DNA of 7,396 nucleotides from Planctomycetes bacterium SM23_32 (GTDB taxonomy: Bacteria; Planctomycetota; Brocadiia; SM23-32). The stretch spans positions 1 to 7,396 of the forward strand of contig LJUE01000105.1 in the NCBI GenBank assembly GCA_001303885.1. Direction: 5' to 3'. The notes beneath the pieces are model-generated. The model saw only the letters and a program-made list of their open reading frames with translations. It had not been told where the DNA came from and made no database searches. Below, in pieces: positions 5,469 to 7,396 of the stretch. How positions within the stretch are numbered: the stretch's first letter is position 1; every line of letters starts with the position of its first letter. A program made the position numbers and the translations under genes.

Positions 5469-6602
5469 ATGGCGCCCAGGCGCATACTGCTGAGCGTCGG
5501 CGATGAGTCCGGCGATCTGCACGCGGCGAACCTGATGCGGGCCATCCGCGCGCAGGCACCGGAGGCGGAGTTTGCCGGGTTCGGCATGGCGCGCATGGCC
5601 GAGGCGGGGCTGGAACCCCTGGCCGAAGAGGGCGCGGCCGACGGCGACATGTGGCTGCGCAACGTGCTCCGGCTCGGACGCTACCGCCGCCGGCTCGCCG
5701 CCTGCTGCCGTTACCTCGACCGCCGCAAGCCCGATCTCGTGGTGCCGGTGGACTTCGGGGGGTTCAACCTGTGCCTGTGCCGGGCGGCCGCCGAGCGGGG
5801 CATTGCGGTCTTCTACTACATCCCGCCCCAGGCATGGGCCCATGGGGAGTATCGCCTGAAGAAGCTCCGCAAATGGATCAGCCGCGCCGGGCTGATATAC
5901 CCCTTCGAGGAGCCGCTCTACCGCCGCCGCGGCGTGCCGGCCGAGTACGTTGGCCACCCCCTTTTTGACGAGCTGGACCGCCGTCCGCCGTCCCAGCAGG
6001 TCGTAGAGGGGCTGCGAGACGGGTTCGGCGACATGCTGGTGGGGGTCTTCCCCGGCAGCCGGCGGCAGGAGGTGCGAGCCCACGTGCCTGTGATGGCCGA
6101 GGCCGCCCGCCGGATCCGGCGCAACGTTCCGCAGGCGGCCTTTGCAGCGGTCTGCACGCCGGGATTGGGGGAGACGGTCCGGGAGCTGGTCTCGCGCGCG
6201 GGGGGCGGCGTCGAGGTGCTGGACGGGGTCCGTCCGGTGGAGCTGGCACGGGCGAGCCGCCTCTGCCTGACCAAGTCCGGCACCATCACGCTGGAGATCG
6301 CCAGCCAGCTCACGCCGATGGTCGTCTACTACCGCGCCGGCGGCCTGGTCGCCTTCCTGGCCTACGGCCTCAGCTCCAGCCCTCATGTGGGCCTGATCAA
6401 CGTGCTGGCGGGGCGGGTGGTTTGTCCGGAGCTGGCCACGGTGGCGGCACGGCCTGGCTGGATTGCCGAGCAGGCGTGCCGGCTGCTGACCGAGGAGGGG
6501 GCCTGGCAGGCGTGCTGCCGTGGCATGCGGCAGGCGACCGACGGCTTTGCCGTGCCGGGCGCCTCCGAGCGAGCCGCGCGCTGCGCCCTGTCGCTCCTCT
6601 GA
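5469..6602 (+). CDS. lpxB: Lipid-A-disaccharide synthase
   Basis: LpxB (GT19, GT-B fold) joins UDP-2,3-diacylglucosamine to lipid X, making the tetraacyl disaccharide 1-phosphate of lipid A at the cytoplasmic face of the inner membrane. The 377-residue length is normal. Landmarks in order are GDESGDLHAANL (11-22), D95 in VPVDFGGFN aligning with the proposed catalytic Asp98 of E. coli, YYIPPQAWAHGEYR, YPFEEPLYRRRGV then YVGHPLFDEL, FPGSRRQEV, and KSGTITLEIASQLTPMVVYY with GLINVLAGR and VCPEL near the end. Several positions differ from the proteobacterial pattern: MG-x-x-EVL reads MWLRNVL, WAW reads WAH, and the Gln after PEL is absent. The ATG at 5469 has GGGAAGGG just upstream. No other lipid A gene is in the window; lpxB standing beside a phosphatase gene rather than lpxA/fabZ is unlike the gammaproteobacterial cluster. 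It implies an outer membrane with lipid A. Confidence 0.95.
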   Translation: MAPRRILLSVGDESGDLHAANLMRAIRAQAPEAEFAGFGMARMAEAGLEPLAEEGAADGDMWLRNVLRLGRYRRRLAACCRYLDRRKPDLVVPVDFGGFNLCLCRAAAERGIAVFYYIPPQAWAHGEYRLKKLRKWISRAGLIYPFEEPLYRRRGVPAEYVGHPLFDELDRRPPSQQVVEGLRDGFGDMLVGVFPGSRRQEVRAHVPVMAEAARRIRRNVPQAAFAAVCTPGLGETVRELVSRAGGGVEVLDGVRPVELARASRLCLTKSGTITLEIASQLTPMVVYYRAGGLVAFLAYGLSSSPHVGLINVLAGRVVCPELATVAARPGWIAEQACRLLTEEGAWQACCRGMRQATDGFAVPGASERAARCALSLL

Positions 6603-6633
6603 GCGGTCGGGGCCGAGCGGGCGGCAACGGCGG

Positions 6634-6662
6634 TTGACGGCGGCGGGTCGTAGCGTTAGAAT
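6634..6662 (+). promoter_or_regulatory. Sigma70-type promoter for the arsR-like / ATP-grasp unit
   Basis: TTGACG (6634-6639) and TAGAAT (6657-6662) are separated by exactly 17 bases, each with five of six consensus matches. Predicted transcription starts near 6669, inside the inverted repeat at 6659-6690. This gives the regulator and ligase genes their own transcript separate from lpxB, with a leader of about 110 bases before the GTG start. Confidence 0.58.
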
Positions 6663-6690
6663 ATTCAAGGATATGGATACTTGGATGATC
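6659..6690 (+). promoter_or_regulatory. Candidate ArsR-type operator overlapping the promoter -10 and start site
   Basis: GAATATTCAAG (6659-6669) and CTTGGATGATC (6680-6690) form an imperfect inverted repeat with eight of eleven pairs matching around a 10-base centre. It overlaps the -10 box and the predicted start. It is an AT-rich island in GC-rich DNA, directly ahead of an ArsR-family gene. ArsR/SmtB repressors typically bind such imperfect dyads over their own promoters, so autorepression is likely. The operator role is inferred. Confidence 0.55.
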
Positions 6691-6708
6691 TGACGGTCGC
6701 TTCGGCCT

Positions 6709-6728
6709 GGGGGCGGGGGCAACGGGGG
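6709..6728 (+). other. G-tract cluster in the mRNA leader
   Basis: Three runs of five G residues (6709-6713, 6715-6719, 6724-6728) lie within 20 bases on the coding strand, so they would be in the RNA, between the two operator-like sites. Only three full tracts are present, so a canonical three-quartet G-quadruplex would need a fourth from nearby; a two-quartet fold is possible. Function unknown. Confidence 0.3.
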
Positions 6729-6730
6729 TG

Positions 6731-6745
6731 CAAGGACCTTGGATG
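6731..6745 (+). promoter_or_regulatory. Second copy of operator half-sites in the leader
   Basis: CAAGGA (6731-6736) followed one base later by CTTGGATG (6738-6745) repeats, in the same order and orientation, the half-sites CAAGGA (6666-6671) and CTTGGATG (6680-6687) of the upstream dyad. The spacing is shorter, producing the perfect palindrome CAAGGACCTTG (6731-6741). The dyad centres are about 61.5 bp apart, close to six helical turns. It may be an auxiliary repressor site; evidence is pattern only. Confidence 0.4.
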
Positions 6746-6780
6746 CCGCGTCGCTTCCCCCGAGCAGGGAGGTAAGCACG

Positions 6781-7068
6781 GTGGAAACGGATCGCTACGG
6801 CACCGTCTTCAAGGCGCTCTCGGAGCCGGTGCGCCTGCGCCTGCTGAGCATGCTGCCGAAGCGCCATCAGAAGCGGACGTTCTGCGTCTGCGAGCTGGCC
6901 GAGCGGCTGGCAATCTCCCAGCCCTGCCTTTCGCATCATCTGACCGTGCTGAAAACGGCTGGTCTGGTCGGGTTCGAGAAGGACGGATGCAGCGCCTTCT
7001 ACTATGTGGAGCACGATCGCCTGGTCGAGTGCCTGGACGGCTTCCGCAAGACGATGGAAGAGCGATGA
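6781..7068 (+). CDS. ArsR/SmtB-family winged-helix transcriptional repressor
   Basis: The 95-residue protein (from GTG at 6781) is a compact ArsR-family DNA-binding dimer subunit. The N-terminal YGTVFKALSEPVRLRLLSML (6-25) is the family's typical first segment. The helix-turn-helix runs from C37-E-L-A-E-R-L to the recognition helix SQPCLSHHLTVLKTAGLV (46-63), and the wing contains KDGCSAFYYV (67-76). A C35-V-C37 pair sits exactly where ArsR/SmtB metal and metalloid sensors carry their CVC motif, but the third arsenic-binding Cys of E. coli ArsR is Ala40 here; other cysteines are C49, C70 and C84. The GTG start is chosen over an in-frame TTG at 6739 because AGGGAGG (6766-6772) lies eight bases before it. 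The gene is preceded by its own promoter and operator-like dyads and overlaps the next gene by ATGA, so it probably represses itself and the ligase. The inducer is unknown. Confidence 0.92.
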   Translation: METDRYGTVFKALSEPVRLRLLSMLPKRHQKRTFCVCELAERLAISQPCLSHHLTVLKTAGLVGFEKDGCSAFYYVEHDRLVECLDGFRKTMEER

Positions 7069-7396
7069 AAGCGGCCCTGATCTACGACCAGCTGGACCCG
7101 TCGCCCGTGCGGGCCTGGGTGGAAGCCGAATACGAGACGCCCGAGACGATAGACGCTCTGCTGGCGGCGATGGCTCAGCAGTGCGGACGCGCCGTGCCCA
7201 TCCCGTTCGGGCCGTCGCTGGTAGAGGACCTGGAGCGGGAGGCGCCGGACGTGGCGTTCAACATCGCGGAGGGCTGGGAAGGCCCCTCGCGCGAGTCCAT
7301 CGTGCCGGCCGTGCTCGACCACCTGGGCATCCCCTACACGGGCTCGGACGCCGTGGCGCTGGGCATATCCCTGAACAAGGCGTTGACGAAGCGCCT
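7065..7396 (+). CDS. D-alanine-D-alanine ligase-like ATP-grasp enzyme, N-terminal part (partial)
   Basis: The frame starts with an ATG that overlaps the repressor stop codon (ATGA) and runs off the right edge after 110 complete codons. The visible part matches the N-terminal domain of Ddl-like ATP-grasp ligases, which form amide bonds through acyl-phosphate intermediates. It has PDVAFNIAEGWEG (61-73), then SIVPAVLDHLGIPYTGSD (78-95) and LNKALTK (103-109), parallel to the VF-x-x-HG, LPYTGS and MDKxxxK segments of Ddl. Compared with true Ddl, the HGxxGEDGxxQ stretch is replaced by AEGWEGPSRESIVP, and the usual MDK reads LNK. This places it in a divergent branch often labelled Ddl-like whose substrates are not established. 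The ATP-binding and catalytic core lies outside the window. Control by the adjacent repressor is inferred from the overlap and shared promoter. I would not call it ddl. Confidence 0.85.
   Translation, partial: MKAALIYDQLDPSPVRAWVEAEYETPETIDALLAAMAQQCGRAVPIPFGPSLVEDLEREAPDVAFNIAEGWEGPSRESIVPAVLDHLGIPYTGSDAVALGISLNKALTKR

Noticed and set aside
6603..6633. Terminator after lpxB
   Set aside because: I looked for a stem followed by a T-run between the lpxB stop and the next promoter and found none. Readthrough into the repressor gene cannot be excluded.
4743..6779. 678-codon open frame on the minus strand opposite the phosphatase and lpxB genes
   Set aside because: It runs antisense across two well-supported genes and their intergenic gap, and the translation is rich in Pro, Arg, His and Ala with no family features. 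Third-position GC bias explains the lack of stops.
6739..6780. TTG start for the ArsR-family gene, adding 14 residues
   Set aside because: No ribosome-binding site precedes it, whereas AGGGAGG is correctly placed for the GTG at 6781. The TTG lies inside the second operator-like repeat.
1..7396. tRNA, rRNA, CRISPR array, insertion sequence or attachment site
   Set aside because: No regularly spaced repeats, transposase-like frames, terminal inverted repeats or cloverleaf-like sequences were seen on either strand by eye. A covariance-model scan was not possible.

Overview
This is a GC-rich bacterial window with tightly packed genes and no intergenic gap above about 180 bases. An lpxB-type lipid A disaccharide synthase points to a diderm (Gram-negative-type) cell. 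The mix of a sulfatase, an oligogalacturonate-lyase-like beta-propeller, an aldo/keto reductase and a Ddl-like ATP-grasp ligase, all in GC-rich DNA, resembles uncultured PVC-type bacteria (Planctomycetota, Lentisphaerota) or similar lineages such as Hydrogenedentota. That placement is an impression from gene content, not a taxonomic result.

The left part (1-4609) is one leftward gene series. Read in the direction of transcription it holds: a single-pass membrane protein of an unnamed family (4609-3863); a PL22-like oligogalacturonate lyase with its metal site intact (3866-2721), joined to the first gene by an ATGA overlap; an aldo/keto reductase with a complete catalytic tetrad (2610-1705); a cytoplasmic formylglycine-type sulfatase (1647-256, TTG start); and the first 54 codons of another protein, possibly a TIM-barrel isomerase (164 to beyond base 1). 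No signal peptides are visible, so these enzymes probably act in the cytoplasm on imported sugars. A sulfated, uronate-containing oligosaccharide would fit, but the substrate is not shown. A candidate promoter drives the first gene, and a second may give the last three genes their own transcript.

The right part (4722-7396) reads rightward. A good sigma70-like promoter (4722-4749) precedes a histidine-phosphatase-superfamily gene and lpxB. Next comes a separate unit with its own promoter (6634-6662), an AT-rich dyad over the predicted transcription start, and a second copy of the same half-sites about 60 bp downstream. It encodes an ArsR-family repressor carrying a CVC motif, and overlapping its stop by ATGA is the start of a D-Ala-D-Ala-ligase-like ATP-grasp enzyme that runs off the window.

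The best candidate for something undescribed is this self-contained ArsR/ATP-grasp unit with paired operator-like sites. Next are the sulfatase that lacks the usual GKxH lysine, and the membrane protein coupled to the PL22-like enzyme. I see no mobile elements, CRISPR arrays, tRNAs or rRNAs.
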